Assembly: GCA_031260095.1 (NCBI GenBank)
Contig: JAIRKN010000124.1
Span: 1-6,327, forward strand
From: Tannerella sp.
GTDB lineage: Bacteria; Bacteroidota; Bacteroidia; Bacteroidales; Tannerellaceae
Length of the DNA: 6,327 bases
Reading direction: 5' to 3'
In this document: piece by piece, positions 6,320-6,327 of the stretch
How the letters are laid out: each line of letters begins with the position of its first letter
Position numbering within the stretch: position 1 is the first letter of the stretch
The notes under the pieces: model-generated
The model's database searches: none
The model's input: only the letters and a program-made list of their open reading frames with translations
Told to the model about the DNA's origin: nothing
Made by a program: the position numbers and the translations under genes

Positions 6320-6327
6320 CAAAGATA
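6320..6327 (-). promoter_or_regulatory. Bacteroidota-type -7 promoter box for the efflux operon
   Basis: Read on the minus strand the last eight bases are TATCTTTG, an exact match to the Bacteroidota sigma-ABfr -7 consensus TAnnTTTG. It lies 19 nt before the GTG start of the first gene, so transcription would begin about 13 to 15 nt before the start codon. The matching -33 element (TTTG) would lie beyond the window edge and cannot be checked. No other convincing promoter was found inside the operon, so this one probably drives all four genes. Confidence 0.7.

Noticed and set aside
1..6327. Mobile elements, CRISPR arrays, tRNA or rRNA genes, frameshifts
   Set aside because: No transposase, regular spacer repeats, RNA gene signatures or broken reading frames were seen. 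All four genes are intact and of family-typical length.

Overview
The window looks like Bacteroidota DNA, probably Bacteroidales (Bacteroides, Parabacteroides or Dysgonomonas type). It has moderately low GC, A-rich start regions without clear Shine-Dalgarno sites, a promoter element matching the Bacteroidota -7 box (TAnnTTTG) just before the first gene, and proteins of the Bacteroidota type. This placement is inferred from these features and not from a database match.

All four genes lie on the minus strand and read right to left as one likely operon for export of heavy-metal cations. The first (6300-5866) encodes a short, exported, histidine- and cysteine-rich protein that resembles the Bacteroidales family I believe is called DUF6769. 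After a 103-nt gap holding two hairpin-forming repeats come the three parts of an RND-type tripartite pump: a lipoprotein-like periplasmic adaptor with His-rich ends (5762-4587), a 1027-residue CusA/CzcA-family proton-driven pump (4568-1485), and a TolC-type outer membrane channel (1488-310). The pump and channel genes overlap by 4 nt (ATGA). The adaptor-pump-channel order differs from the classic proteobacterial czcCBA order.

The inferred division of labour is as follows. The small His-rich protein and the His-rich tail of the adaptor would bind metal in the periplasm. The adaptor would bridge the pump to the channel. The pump would use the proton gradient to drive metal through the channel to the outside. 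The metal cannot be fixed from sequence: the adaptor's histidines and the CzcA-like porter domain favour Zn/Co/Cd/Ni, but the pump's TM4 lacks the first Asp of the classical CzcA motif. No regulator gene is in the window.

Positions 1-309 hold no gene. They contain a large imperfect inverted repeat right after the last stop codon, a plus-strand terminator-like hairpin, a strong perfect inverted repeat, and a possible leftward promoter for a gene beyond the left edge. The operon is a known type. The least understood parts are the small leading protein, the leader-like gap after it, and the structured 3' region.
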